Shown: piece by piece, positions 1 through 11,499 of the stretch
Position numbering within the stretch: the first letter of the stretch is position 1
Layout: every line of letters begins with the position of its first letter
Origin: Gnetum montanum
Taxonomy: Eukaryota; Streptophyta; Gnetopsida; Gnetales; Gnetaceae
NCBI GenBank assembly: GCA_015680685.1
Contig: MNCI01005876.1
Coordinates: forward strand, 2,038-66,037
Length of the DNA stretch: 64,000 nt
Direction of reading: 5' to 3'
Notes under the pieces: model-generated
Databases searched by the model: none
The model's input: the letters and a program-made list of their open reading frames with translations, nothing else
Told to the model about the DNA's origin: nothing
Translations under genes and position numbers: made by a program

Positions 1-200
1 AAAATACCAAAAAAATCACATACCTCAGACTTGCTTAACCATACACCGTGACACTTACAAGCAAGCCTGGGAAGACAACGAACGATTAACCCCAAGTGTT
101 TCTTGTGGTGTTAAGGCATTTAGTCTGCGGAGTTCGACCGGATCGCGTGTGCACGCTCGTATTCGTATGGTTGAGTGTAGGGGTACCTCGCTACTCATCA
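1..200 (+). mobile_element. 3' end of a Ty3-type LTR (fragment, continues left of window)
   Basis: The stretch matches, in the same order, the terminal part of the LTRs of elements A-D: the 'gaagacaacgaa' block, a 'gtatggttgagtgtagggg' block and the terminal 'ctactcatca'. No primer-binding site follows position 200, so this is a 3' LTR or a solo LTR end rather than a 5' LTR. It keeps many CpG dinucleotides that are lost in the other copies, which suggests a younger insertion. The closest relative by eye is the LTR of element D. Confidence 0.7.
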
Positions 201-344
201 CTCATCCTCACTTAAATCCTTCCCTCTACTTATTTATTGTATATTATTTACATTATCCTATTAGTCAAGAGCAATATCTCTTATTGAGGAAGGATGACCC
301 TCTGAATTTTTTTTTATTAATCTAAAAAGATACATCATCAAGTG

Positions 345-2412
345 TTACAACATTAGAGATATTACACTTAATATATTTGTGAAACTCTCTAAATATAATA
401 TCATGACTATAAATAACCCTTTTAGTCTCTAGGTTGTACAACTTATAACCTTTTACACCGTGACCATAACTAAGAAAAATACATTTTACAAACTTATAAT
501 CTAATTTGATTTATTAGTTTTTAGAATATGAACATAAGATTCACACCCAAAAACTCAAAGATAATTCAAATTAATAAGCTTACTGCTCCATATTTCTTCT
601 AGAATCTTTTCATTAATTGCAAAGGATGTAGACATGTTGATGAGATAGCAGGCAATCATTGCAACTTTAACTTAGAAATATTTTCCAAAACTAGCTTCAC
701 TTAACATGCATTTGATTCTTTCTAGCAATGTTCTGTTAACACATTCAGTTATTTCATTTTTTTAAGGAGTTCCTGGAATAGTCTTTTGCTTGTATATGCC
801 ATGTTCTTTACAAAAAGCATAGGAGCAAAATTCACCACCATTATCTATTCTAAGAACCTTGATTTTCTTTCCTAAATAATTTTCAACAAGAGCTTTGAAC
901 TCTTTAAATTTTTCAAATACTTCAGACTTATGTTTCATTAAATAGATCTAAGCTTTCCTTGAACAATCATCAATGAATGAAACATAATATGTAGCACCAC
1001 CAAGTGAGGATATTTGCAAGTCTTTAACTGGTTTACATACATCATTGTGTATTAACTCTAACACTTGATTAAGTTTAGCATTACTTCTTGGAAGTCTTGA
1101 ATGTGTTTGTTTACCAAGTAGGCAATGATGACAAAAATTTAGAGATTCTTATATGAGGTTAATTTTACCTTTTTTATGTAGTTCCTTTAATCATTTTTCA
1201 CTTAAATACCCCAATCTTCTATGTCAAAGATTAATGTTTGACTACAAGTCAGTAACAACTATCATGTTGGATTTGTGTTGCAATGTTCTTACTTCTAGCT
1301 CGTATAGTCTTTCCACCTTTACACTAGTGGCTAGAGGTAAAGACCTTTACAAGACTTTGCATTTTCTTACACCGAATATGATAGCTAGACCTACAAAATC
1401 TAACTCACTCATAGACAAGAGACTCATTGTGAGTTTAGGTACATGGTGGACATGAGATATAGTTTTAATGGTTCCATCCTTAAATTGGGTTTTAACTTTA
1501 CCATACCCAACAACATCATAAAGATCATCATCACCTAGTTTGATCACACCAAGATTACAAACAAAGTATTTACAAAACCATTCAAGGTATGGGGTATAAT
1601 GATAGGAAGCACCATAATCAATATACTAAGAAACTCTCTCAATGTCATCAACTAAAGACATTATATACAAATCTCCCTCTCGATGAGAAGGAAGAATTTC
1701 CTTTTTATTATTATTATTTGCATATGCTTTTCCTTTCTTTGGTGCTTTAAATTCTTTTTTAAGATGACCAATCTTTCCACAATTTTAATATCTTGGTTTT
1801 GTTGAATTTTTCTAGGATTTAGGAGGTCTAAACTATGGGCTTTTATTCAACTTTAAGTTGGAATTCTTGGCAAGGAAAATATCACTTTGGACAGGGGAGC
1901 CCTTTTAATTCTCCTTTCTTCATGGAGGAGTTGGGGTACAATATTATCAAAATTAAGAGTTGACATAGAATTAGTCATTGACATTACAAAAGTATTCCAG
2001 GACTTACGAAGAGATTCTAAAATATATATACAATGATCTTCCTCTTTCATTTTATCTTCATGATATGTTGAAGATACTTGGGTGATTAGTAATTAACATA
2101 CCTTCAAACATCTTAAGTATGTGTAAATTCCTCCTATGAAACAATATGTTAGCAATAGATTTTGTTTGGTACAAATCTCTTAATTTGTCCTACAAGTCTT
2201 TGGTTGTTATAACTCTAGAAATATTGAGTTGCACTGAATGAGAGTGACACAAATGAAGTTTGCTTCATGTCTTTCTATCCAAGGCTTATAAGTCTAAGTG
2301 TGTGATAGTATCCGAGTTCTTAGCTAACAAAAGGATCCTCCATGTACATTTTTTAAACTTCATAATCATTGTCATAGAATTTCTCAATTTTGATTTTTGC
2401 CAAGGTTGCCAT
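345..2412 (-). pseudogene. Ty1/copia retrotransposon remnant 1 (gag, protease, integrase)
   Basis: Read on the minus strand, gag begins at the ATG at 2412-2410 (MATLAKIKIEKFY) and contains a UBN2-type stretch at 1853-2050. A CCHC knuckle with its first Cys lost (NCGKIGHLKKE) lies near 1755-1800. A protease motif (YIDYGASYH, from D-S/T-G-A-S) follows near 1600-1690, then the GAG-pre-integrase block at 1347-1547. The integrase core spans about 500-1130, with RIDNGGEF as the second catalytic Asp region. Its C-terminal part near 345-500 reads like KCIFLSYGHGVKGYKLYN. Reverse transcriptase and RNase H are absent because the element is truncated near 300-345. Several stops and frame changes make it non-functional. 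The order gag-PR-INT is diagnostic of Ty1/copia. Confidence 0.85.
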
Positions 2413-2469
2413 ACTGAAAATTAGAAAATCACTAAAAAAAAAGGAAAAGAAAAACCATCACAAAAGAAC

Positions 2470-2759
2470 CTAGCCCCAATACCAATTGTGATTTTTTGAT
2501 AGTTCATGGCAATAGTAAAAAATAAATTGATAGAAAACATAAAAATATATCTTGGGAAAAATAAGAAAAACTAGCAAGAAACAAGCTCATGGATCTTATT
2601 TCAGCCCAAAGAGAATGGGAAAGAAGATAGCACATGGATGAAAGCCTAAGAGTATTGTTAACTGGATATAAACTAGACATTAACAACAATAAAATGACTA
2701 GAGATAAACAATAGTTTCCATTGACTTTATTATAAATATCTGCAATTAAATATTCAACA
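2470..2759 (-). mobile_element. Primer-binding site and probable 5' LTR of copia remnant 1
   Basis: On the minus strand, just upstream of gag, the sequence reads ATTGGTATTGGGGCTAGG. This is a decayed form of the usual copia primer-binding site complementary to initiator tRNA-Met (TGGTATCAGAGC). The LTR would therefore begin at 2487 and run rightward. Its outer end is uncertain; 'attcaaca' at about 2752-2759 would give a TG start but is only a guess. Confidence 0.45.
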
Positions 2760-5330
2760 CTACAATATATTGCAACATAACTATTGTAACAATAGAATTA
2801 CAAAAAGACACTATAACTAATAAGGTAACAATATATGAGCTTATGTGAACGGTAGTTCACTTCATAAAAGGGGATATAACATTCAAAATATTTTGCACCA
2901 CAAGATTTAGTACCAAACTTGGAATTAGTTAATTCAATGCACAAGAAATAAAATTCGATGGAAATATGTATGGAAATAAGAATCCATGAAAATTCAAAAT
3001 ATCTTGAACCAAACTTAGAATTAGTTATCCTTCTTATCATGCAATCATGGCGATGTGATCAAAATTGTTATAGAATTTAGTAAAATGACAACTTAGATAA
3101 TTTTTAATACAACATATGAACTAAATTCAAACTTCGTCTTTGCAAGATTCGCCCCAGCAAGTTATATATGTATATATATTAAATATATAACTAAACTAGT
3201 TGTAAAAGATTTTACTTTTCAATTTTATAAGCATATTTTATACGTGTATCCTTATAACTGCTACTCATCATACGTGGAGTCAACGTTGCCGTAGATAAGC
3301 TCAGACAGTTGTCCGCTCGAACCACGCCGCAAAGATCACTGTATTCCTCAACGCCCCGTGCAAGTTGAGGATCTTGCCAAAGTTCTACGAACAAGCACCG
3401 CCGCTGGCGATACAAAAACAACCAAGCGAAAGAGACGACGATGACGGATGGAGGAGTTGCTAAATCCCAATGCAAATATCCACCCATAAACGAGCATACA
3501 TACATACATACAGACAGTTGACGCCTTTTAAAAATTTGTCAAAAAGATGTTTGCAACTAGCACTCCTTTCCAATCCAACGGCCTGCAAAAAAACAAGCCA
3601 CCAAACAAAACATAACATCAACAAACGGGCACATGCACGGACACACAGCCAGCAACGCAAACGACCCCTTCCACTTGTACGTGTATTGGCACGATGTATG
3701 AGTCTGTGTATGTTATGTAATTTCATTACTTCTTGTGCAACCACAGCCGAAGCTTCCCAGGGGTCCGCACCTGGTCCTTCAACTCAAATTCAAATAAAAT
3801 AAAACAGATGGCGTTAGCGTAAGTAGAAAAGGCAGGCGTTAAATGTGCGTTGGACAATTGACATGACTCTTGCGTAACTCCAACTTTAATGTTAACCACT
3901 CCTAAGAATAGAATGCTAAAAGAGAGGACCGTGGCGGTCCGCGGTTGAAAATTGACGGTCCGCGTAACCGTCAAAGTAAGATTACTGTACCGTCATTTTT
4001 CACGGCTGCCTTTCAAACTTGATTTTATAATGTTGTGTTTTAAGAAAGTACCCCAAGAAAACACGATTTGAAATAGAAACATTGGCAAGAAAATTACTAA
4101 TTTTAAAATTTGAAAGAAAATTCAAACACTTTCTAAAATTAGTTTTTCTCACGCTTTGGGAAACTAAAGTTGTAAACATATCCAAGGCTTTAAAAAAGGA
4201 ACAAAACATTTAAAAAGTTTATACATTCAGAAAAATAATCAGTAAATATTCTGAATCACTAAAAATTATTTAAAAATAACAACAAAACATTCAAAAACGT
4301 TAAACATTTAAAAAACTAAAAATGTAAACATCCCAAATAAAGAAAAAATCATTTCAAAATAGTATCAACAAAGCAAAACCATGAAACTTACCTTACTTTA
4401 CTTTGCTAGCCTACGAGCACGGGTCTTAGCCTAGTAACTACAAGTGAACCCCAAGTTAAAAGCAGCACTGGACAGTATATCTCTATTTCATTTATTTCGA
4501 ATTCCAGCAAAGAACAAAGTACAGATAAGAGGCAACTCCGAACAAGCCGGAAGAATCCAGATATCCGAAAAAATTGCACTTATTTTGACGATAAAATTTT
4601 CGAAAAGACAGTCGTCGTACGGGCGTGAATTTTCAACCCGGCTGGGTAGGTGAGATTAGGAAAAAGATTTTCAGAAGTCGGTCAGAAGCAGAAGTCATGG
4701 AATGTGGTCCATCGGAAATGTGCTGGGACAAATGGATATTGCGTGACTGATGTCTGGCGGCCTGCCTGACCATGCCGCTGAGCACATCTGTCTACTTGTC
4801 AACCATGCCCTCCTGACAGTTGCCCATGCTCTATCAATAACGAAAATACACGTGGCATGTATACCATAAAGTCAAGCCCCAATTGTGGTGTGTGTTTGTG
4901 GCTTGTATGCCATGCTGTGGCGTCGTGTCTATCTCAACCCTTGACTTATCTTCGCGGTTTCCATGCCTTCGTGGAAGCGTGAACAGCACGTCTCTCTCTC
5001 TCTCCGCAGTCCAAACAACTGAACATGGACACGCTACAAGGGCCTCCTTAAGTCAAAATAAATTCATAAATAATAATGCTTTCTTTGCCAAAGCGTCGAA
5101 ACCTCTGTCGTTCAAACTAGATTTAGTATAACATGTTGAAAAGTCACCGGGATTAGGAAGAGAAGATAAACTTCTTTAGTATGTTTTCAATGCTATATGT
5201 TGATGCACATAGCATGAGTATGGGGTGTAGGACCTGAAAAGAAGTTCTATTGATATTAATAGTGTATCAGTTACAAAAACTTGAACAAGTCATAGGGTTA
5301 AGGGGAAGGGGGAAGCTGAGAGCACATAGC
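2760..5330. other. Gene-poor stretch, no convincing coding region
   Basis: Several short ORFs exist, many of them overlapping one another on opposite strands near 3210-3800, but none resembles a known protein or continues into a neighbouring exon. A degenerate direct repeat is visible at about 2882-2935 and 2993-3025 (both contain accaaacttrgaattagtta). An AT palindrome lies at 3164-3190. The part from 3240 to 5110 is noticeably richer in GC than its surroundings and includes a cluster of ggtccgcg-like motifs at 3928-3980. This could be old single-copy or promoter-distal DNA, but no function can be assigned. Confidence 0.4.
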
Positions 5331-5331
5331 A

Positions 5332-5400
5332 TGAGTATGCATGTACCTGGATAGAAATTGCAAGCATCTGAGTATGCATGTACCTGGATAGAAATTGCAA
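5332..5400. repeat. Tandem duplication of a 32-bp unit
   Basis: Two identical copies (5332-5363 and 5369-5400) begin tgagtatgcatgtacctgga and are separated by five bases. A related partial copy (gcacatagcatgagtatg) occurs at about 5204-5221. Confidence 0.85.
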
Positions 5401-5984
5401 AAAATTTTAACCGTTTCCTTTGCAAACAAATATTTTAAAATCATTTTAGCTTCAAATGTTGAAAAAATGTATAAACTTGTAATCTTTATTTTATCATCTC
5501 AAATATGTACCATTATTCTAATCATCTTAGCTATGACCGAATTTATCTTTTATATTATTTAAACATGTGTTCCTAGGTTAGCCCAGTAGGAGTGGGACCT
5601 AGGGACACATAAGCTTGATAGATGATGGCCATCATATCTGCATGAGCTATCAGCATAACATTAAAAATATGCTAAGGAAGTTTTCATGCTCATCTAGGGC
5701 ATTAATTAATTTCTTCGAACACACATCAAAGTACTAACAACATTTATAGCTTTCCTTGCAATACTTGGAAAAAGAAAGCATAATACTTTGATATAACCTC
5801 TTTATATCCCATGTATATTTAGTTAAATTTTTAATTTCTGCTACTTTTATCTTGTTGTTACTTGCAACACACTTGTACCCATGGTCAAAATTATAATTTT
5901 GATCTAGAGTATCTTAATCTTTATAAGAAATTTAAACTTTTTTTCTTTGGCATGAAATTCAAACTCATTAGATTTGCATTAACA
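5401..5984. other. AT-rich intergenic stretch
   Basis: Nothing coding is seen here. A short imperfect hairpin (cctaggttagcccagtag/gggacctagg) lies near 5571-5602. Confidence 0.35.
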
Positions 5985-6410
5985 ATGAAGTGTTAGCCTA
6001 GTGGTATGGGTTTTGGCCTACTAACCCCAGGTTTGATTCTCCTAGGTAGCAATAAGTTATAAACTTCTATAAATCTTGGGGTGTACCTATGTTTCACTTC
6101 ATTCAAATTCCAACACCCCCCCACTTATTAGATTTACATGTCTATCAAAACTGAACTTGTAACTTGGAATCCAAAACATTTTTTAGGTAGCATTAAGTTA
6201 TAAACTCTTATAAATTTTGGGGTGTACCTATGTTTCACTTCGTTCAAGCTCCAACACTCCCACGTATTAGATTTATATGTCCGGTAAAATTGAGTTTGTA
6301 AGTTAGAACCAAAACATTAATTTAAAAATTTACAGCTGAGAATCAAACCCTACAACTCAAAATGTTCAAGTCATACTATTAAGCTATCACCTATACGGTT
6401 CTAAGAAGTA
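5985..6410. mobile_element. tRNA-derived SINE-like pair in inverted orientation
   Basis: The plus-strand head has an A-box-like ttagcctagtgg at 5993-6004 and a B-box-like ggtttgattc at 6030-6039. The 37-bp start-to-start spacing is normal for a tRNA-type RNA polymerase III promoter. On the minus strand a second head reads gatagcttaatag (A box, about 6373-6386) then ggtttgattc (B box, 6349-6340). The two heads agree over most of their tRNA-like part. Between them the body carries a tandem duplication, listed separately. No cloverleaf complete enough for a working tRNA is present, so a SINE or a tRNA-related relic is the better reading. Confidence 0.55.
6043..6319. repeat. Tandem duplication of about 137 bp inside the SINE-like region
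   Basis: The unit begins ttaggtagcawtaagttata and includes ttggggtgtacctatgtttc. Copies lie at about 6043-6182 and 6183-6319 and differ by scattered substitutions, again mostly transitions. Confidence 0.8.
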
Positions 6411-6599
6411 CCGTACACCAATCCGGAAAAACAGCAATAAGCCTAAGCTTTTGTCGAAATTAGGCATGGAGGTGTACGAGACGTTAAAGTTCAGTTAAGC
6501 CAATCTAAAACAACCGTGTACAAATTGTACGTATCTCCTGCACGGTTAAGAAACGCGGAAAGCCATCCTACTCGGACAGTCAGGGGTGCGACTTCCAAC

Positions 6600-7336
6600 G
6601 TCCTATATTCTGGTTTTAAAAGCCTCACGTATTTTTATTTTTATTTTTATTTATCTAAAAATAGAGAAACTGGGTGATAAGACGAAGGGATTGTAACAAA
6701 CAAAGAGCAAACCACGTCACAGTGCGCGGAAGAAGAGGAGAAGGCGATCAAGCTGCTGCCGTGGTAGTGCGCTGGACCTATACATCGGCGTACGATTTTG
6801 CGAGCGCACGCTGGTTATGGGAAATTGCAGAAATTTAATGTGTTGCGTGGCGCGCGGTCGCTACGCGCTTTGAACCGCAATTGGCTGGACCAGTGCACCT
6901 CCCTCCGCAGTCGCAGCCCTACTTTAGGCGGACTGGAGCGTGCTTTTATTGACGCCAGATTTCGGTTCTCTCGCCGCTGATTCTTCTTACTCTTATTGTT
7001 ATTGCATCTCGTGCTCTCCTCGCATTTCTTGCGCTTGTGGATTTGCTCCTCCTCCTTAGTGCTTGTCTGCCTGCTTTTCGCTCGCCTGGATCGATACCCT
7101 GCGATTCGGCTTCAGCCATCTGTCTTTTGTGGACGTTCTCCGATTGTTGTTGTTGTTGTTGTGTACGCCAGGGGCACGGCAGAGACAAATTTGAGGAGAG
7201 AAATCATCATATTCATATTCGTAGTATGGTACAGTGACCGCGACCGATCGCTGCTGGAGTGGAAGTATATTGGATTGTTGTTTGTTGTGCAGACGTGAAG
7301 CTGAGGTTGTTGTTGTTGCTTTGTTGATTGGAGAAT
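6600..7336 (+). promoter_or_regulatory. Presumed promoter and 5' leader of the phosphatase gene
   Basis: This stretch lies directly upstream of the phosphatase start codon and is distinctly GC-richer than the flanking repeats, as expected for a plant promoter and leader. A pentanucleotide attttt-type tract lies at 6631-6653. The leader has GTT trinucleotide runs at about 7144-7163 and 7303-7323. No TATA box can be placed with certainty, and the transcription start is unknown. An intron in the leader cannot be excluded. Confidence 0.4.
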
Positions 7337-10300
7337 ATGCTGAGATCGTGCTTTCGACCGCTTGAAAGGGCGGTTCTGGCCGGGCGAGGGATGGTGGAGC
7401 GAGGGGACGCGCTGCTGTGGCACAAAGACCTGAAGCCGCATGACTTGTCGATTGCGGCAGTGCAAGCCAATGCGCGCCTCGAGGACCAGGGGGAGGTTTT
7501 TACCAGCCACTTCGGCACCTACATTGGCGTCTACGACGGCCATGGCGGCCCCGAGGCCTCTCGCTTCCTTAAGTCACACCTCGTCGACAAACTGGAAAGT
7601 GAGTCCCTGTGCTCTCCCTTTTATCTCACTTAGGGTTTGTACGAGCTTTTTCACATCGTATTCTTCCCGATCTGCCTTTTTCGCTGCGTTATGGTTCCGT
7701 TTGTCCTTTAGTTTCAGCTGTTTTGCTTTTCTCCTCTGAGGATTTTGATCCTCAAATGATCGTATTACAATTTCGGTTGAGATTTCTTTTTGAATGATTT
7801 TATCTTTCCTTCCTTCAGTATCCGGGTTGTTGTTTGTATTTGAATGTAAGATTGTATTTGATTTCATCGTTCTTGTTCCCTTTCTTTCAATTCAATCGAT
7901 AATGTAAAATTTTTAAAAGATTTTTATGCATATGTGATTGTCCTGCATCGAATTTTCTTTAAACGTTTTGAATTCCGAACTATTATTTCCTTTTTGCTGC
8001 TAAAGGTTATAAAGTCTTTATGTTGGTATGTTGATGCAGTCAAATATTGCAATCTTGTATGAAAGACAGTTTGATGCGTTATCATCGATTTGGCAAATAA
8101 TGAGCTTTCTTGTAACGTGTACTCTGGCATGTGTAGTAACAAAAGCTAGAGTGCTTTATGATCTTTTATGTTTCTTCATTGATTCCTTCTAAAACTTTTT
8201 TCTGTTTTTTGCCTTTTAAATAGGCCAAAATTTGCCCATTTTTAACGTTGTTTTGGTCTATAGGGTTTTTTCTTCCATTGAACGTCTAAATACTGATTAG
8301 ATTGTAGATTGTACTTGTTCTGTCTTCGTGCCAGCTGATAAATTTGCATCTTAATTGATATAAAATTCACATCTCGATATTTTTTGCATGGAGTATCATT
8401 GTTCATTTCTTTCCAGTGAAATCTTTCGTAGTTTGGATCCAAGTTTTTTCCGTATTTTGCACCTGAAATTCTAAACCTCTGTTGTGGTTTAGGTTACTTA
8501 TGGTCAGTTTTGATCGCATTTTAGAGAAAAATCCGAATTCCATTTTTTGATAAATTTTACATGGCCAGAAATTGTATTATGGTAACTTTTTTTAATTGTG
8601 CATTCCATTGACTGAGGGCATGGTTTTTATTATTTTTAGGATTTGCCTCAGAGCAAGGAGGAATTTCGGCAGATGTTATCAAGAAGGCAGTCAATGCAAT
8701 TGAAGAAGAGTTCTGCCATCTTGTCAAGACCAGCTGGCCTGAAAAGCCGAATATTATTTCCGTTGGTTCTTGTTGTCTTATTGGGGCTATTTCCAAAAAT
8801 ACGTTATATGTTGCAAATATTGGGGATTCAAGAGCTGTTTTAGGAAGTTTATGCCCAAGACAGAAGTCGGTTCAAGCAGAGAGGCTGTCTGCTGAGCATA
8901 ATGTTGCTTTGGAAGAGGTCCGGAAAGAGTTGAAGGAACTCCACCCAGATGATTCTCACATAGTTGTGTGTAGACAAGGGGTCTGGCGTCTCAAGGGGAT
9001 AATACAGGTAAAACAAATTTGTATCCAAGTCTAACTAAATGGGAAAATGAGTCTTCTGATTGGCTTGCTTCGAATTTGCAGGTTTAATGGGTGGTGTGCT
9101 TCATTTGCTTGCACATTACCAAACAGGTATTGCCATCTGTTTGGTTGTTTACATCACCTTGCCATGTCTTAATCAATTCTTAAAAGCTTCAGAACCGTCC
9201 AATTCTTGCCACTCCCTAGTTATTGTAGGGGTTCTATAATTTAATGCTACTGGCACAAGTCAGTATAAAATTCAGTTATCACATCCTATCATTCAAAAGT
9301 GCCTTTTTTGTGTCCAACTTTATTTCGACTCTTTTTGTTCTTTGCTTCCTAGCACAAACATGAGATATAAGACAATTTTAAATTTTGAACTTCTGGATTT
9401 CATCTCATTTATTGCTTGCCTCTTTTGGTATATCTGGTAAATATTTGCTCTATATGGAAGCCGGGTACAATTTGTATTTTTCTGCAATATTTTAGTTGAT
9501 TAAAAATGCGCTATTATTCATCCTTCAATTGAAATGTTAAATTTACCATGATATATCTTCATATTAATTTTCTTGGATGAATTGGATGAATTAGTGGTTT
9601 TAGAGATATCTTTTTTTTGTGGGATCCCATTTTCTATGTTTGAAAGTTTCTGGTTAAAGTGAGTCAGCTTTGCTTGCACGCCTTTTTAAATAATGAGAAT
9701 GAATCACGGTTTTTACATATGATACCTGCTAAAGGAGGGGTTCTTATAACACTAGAAATATCTGATGACTTTCAAATCCAGTTTACTTGCTCATGTTTTT
9801 TCAAGTTTGTTCTATGAATTTCATAAGTTGGCATTAAGAATTCAATCAAATCTAGTACATTTTTTGTATGGGTTGGAAGTCTCAATTCTTTTAATAAGTC
9901 TCATCCCACTATGAATTTGTGTATTTCTTTTGTCGTCAAAAAGAAGAGCCAAATTACAAAGAGAGTTACAAAAGTTGCAAAAAATTCCGTCATAGATTCC
10001 TTGTTTTTGAAGTTTTGTGTGGATCCGATAGTTTCTTTATTCAGTTCTTCAATTTTTACGAGTTTCTTTATTCAGTTCTTCAATTTTTACGATGTGGACA
10101 GGTTTCTAGGTCAATAGGTGATATTTACTTGAAGAAACCAGAATTCAACAAGGACCCTCTTTATTCTCAGTATGGCTATCCAGTTCCTATACAGAAGCCT
10201 GTTATGACTGCAGAACCATCTATACATGTGAGGGAGCTTAGACCTCAGGACAGATTTCTTATATTTGCATCGGATGGCTTATGGGAGCAACTTTCAGATG

Positions 10301-10700
10301 ATCAGGCAGTTGACATTGTGCACAATAATCCACGAACGGTATTGTTTCAATGCAGCTTTTACTTTCGTGGATACTTAAATGGTTCTCAAACAATTATACC
10401 TATTTGTTCTATTGGTTTTTAAAAAGTGTGTATTTATATATATTATTTTGGCAGGGTATCGCAAAAAGGTTGGTTAGAGCTGCTCTGGAACGTGCAGCAA
10501 GGAAGCGGGAAATGAGATATTCAGACCTCAGAAAGATTGAGAAAGGCATTCGACGCCATTTCCATGATGACATTACAGTAATTGTGATTTACTTGGACCA
10601 TCATCCAAAATTATCTGGGAAGAATAACCGTGGTTTGAATTGCATTTCTGTTCCTGTGGACATATATTCCTCAGAGCTGAGGGTGGATGAAACTGCGTAA
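7337..10700 (+). CDS. Protein phosphatase 2C, plant clade D (four exons, 370 aa)
   Basis: Exons are 7337-7598, 8640-9007, 10102-10338 and 10455-10700 (stop TAA 10698-10700). All three introns are GT-AG and the frame is continuous. The protein has the PP2C metal-binding signatures in order: [10 protein letters not shown] (D67-G71), ANIGDSRAV (D150), SRSIGD (D217), FASDGLWE (D268) and HDDITVIV (D327-D328). Length and exon pattern match Arabidopsis-type clade D PP2Cs, including the DALLWHKD segment near the N-terminus and MRYSDL near the C-terminus. These are Mg/Mn-dependent Ser/Thr phosphatases. In angiosperms, clade D members dephosphorylate the plasma-membrane proton ATPase and are inhibited by SAUR proteins. 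That role is inferred here from family membership. The ATG at 7337 is chosen because it opens a typical N-terminus without upstream similarity. The gene appears intact. Confidence 0.95.
7599..8639 (+). other. Intron 1 of the phosphatase gene
   Basis: The donor is GTGAGT at 7599 and the acceptor is TTTTTAG at 8633-8639. It interrupts a codon after its first base (phase 1). The intron is AT-rich, with no second gene or recognisable transposon. Confidence 0.9.
9008..10101 (+). other. Intron 2 of the phosphatase gene
   Basis: The donor is GTAAAA at 9008 and the acceptor is TGGACAG at 10095-10101 (phase 0). It falls between IIQ and VSRSIGD of the protein. Its last 70 bases are made of a tandem duplication, listed separately. 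Confidence 0.9.
10031..10092 (+). repeat. Two tandem 31-bp copies at the intron 2 acceptor
   Basis: Copies at 10031-10061 and 10062-10092 are identical and begin gtttctttattcagttcttc. They carry the pyrimidine-rich tract and end nine bases before the splice acceptor, so the branch-point and pyrimidine-tract region is duplicated. Confidence 0.9.
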
Positions 10701-11149
10701 GATGTTTTGGAAGCTGGATCATCTTGTGTTGGGCTTGAAGAAACCTTTATGTTTTTGTTTTTATTCTCAAACACAGTAATTATTTTGTAAATGTTTAAGC
10801 ATTCTGTGTACAGCACAGCTAGTTTTAATGTAAATATCACTGTATATCAGGTGAAGAAATGCTTGAACATGAAGAGGTTATTGTCTCTACAATTACGGAT
10901 TTTCAGTACTCTGGATTTTTTCACTAGAACATTTGAGTTTTAGAAAGCTGATGCCCTATGGCATTGGCTCGGCAAATAGTAGTAGATATGGTTTTGCGGA
11001 GCAATTTTGATTTTTTTTGGATATGGATAATGAGCTTGAAATTTGAATGGTGAAAGATAAGCTTGAAATTTGCGTAGCGTAGGATTTCAGTGATTATGCT
11101 TGAATCATTCTGGAATTGATGAAATGTCAATTGATTACGTACATTGGGA
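10701..11149 (+). other. 3' untranslated region and flank of the phosphatase gene
   Basis: AT-rich sequence follows the stop. Near-upstream polyadenylation-type signals (attttgtaaatg near 10780, aatgtaaata near 10826) suggest transcript ends around 10800-10870. No other gene is seen. Confidence 0.4.
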
Positions 11150-11499
11150 TCATGAATAGTGACGTTATGAAATTTCTTTCCTGCCAGTTTTAGTATTGTT
11201 AATTATGCTCAGTTAATAGTATTGTTAGCCCATCAGTGTTTGCTAAAGTTTAATTTGCTATAGGAAAGAAACACTCTTACTTTAATACTTTATTACATTC
11301 ATTGTATGGTTACTTCTCCATTTGAGATGCCGAGAATTTGGAAAGAAGAATGGAAATATAAAGTATGATAGTGGAAATGTACAAAAATATTCACTGTTAA
11401 CAAGCAAACGTACAACTAGGATGTATTTGGAATCTATGCCTAGTGTACAGGGAAAATTTGCTGTACTAGATACGCTGCTCCACTGATTCTACTAATACT
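11150..11499 (-). mobile_element. Probable 3' LTR of copia remnant 2
   Basis: On the minus strand the RNase H region is followed by a purine-rich gaggag and then TATTAGTAGAATCAGTGG, which looks like a decayed TGTTAG... LTR start. Non-coding sequence follows. The outer end cannot be placed. Confidence 0.4.

Noticed and set aside
3212-3802. Overlapping ORFs on both strands in a GC-richer patch
   Set aside because: They are mutually antisense, lack recognisable domains and have no splice partners. Treated as chance.
4400-4465. tRNA-like 'cttagcctagtaac' segment
   Set aside because: Only the A-box part resembles a tRNA promoter. There is no B box at a workable distance.
6946-7543. ORFs of 80-143 codons on both strands around the phosphatase leader and exon 1
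   Set aside because: They are low-complexity products of GTT repeats or out-of-frame shadows of exon 1. The real exon is fixed by PP2C motifs and splice sites.
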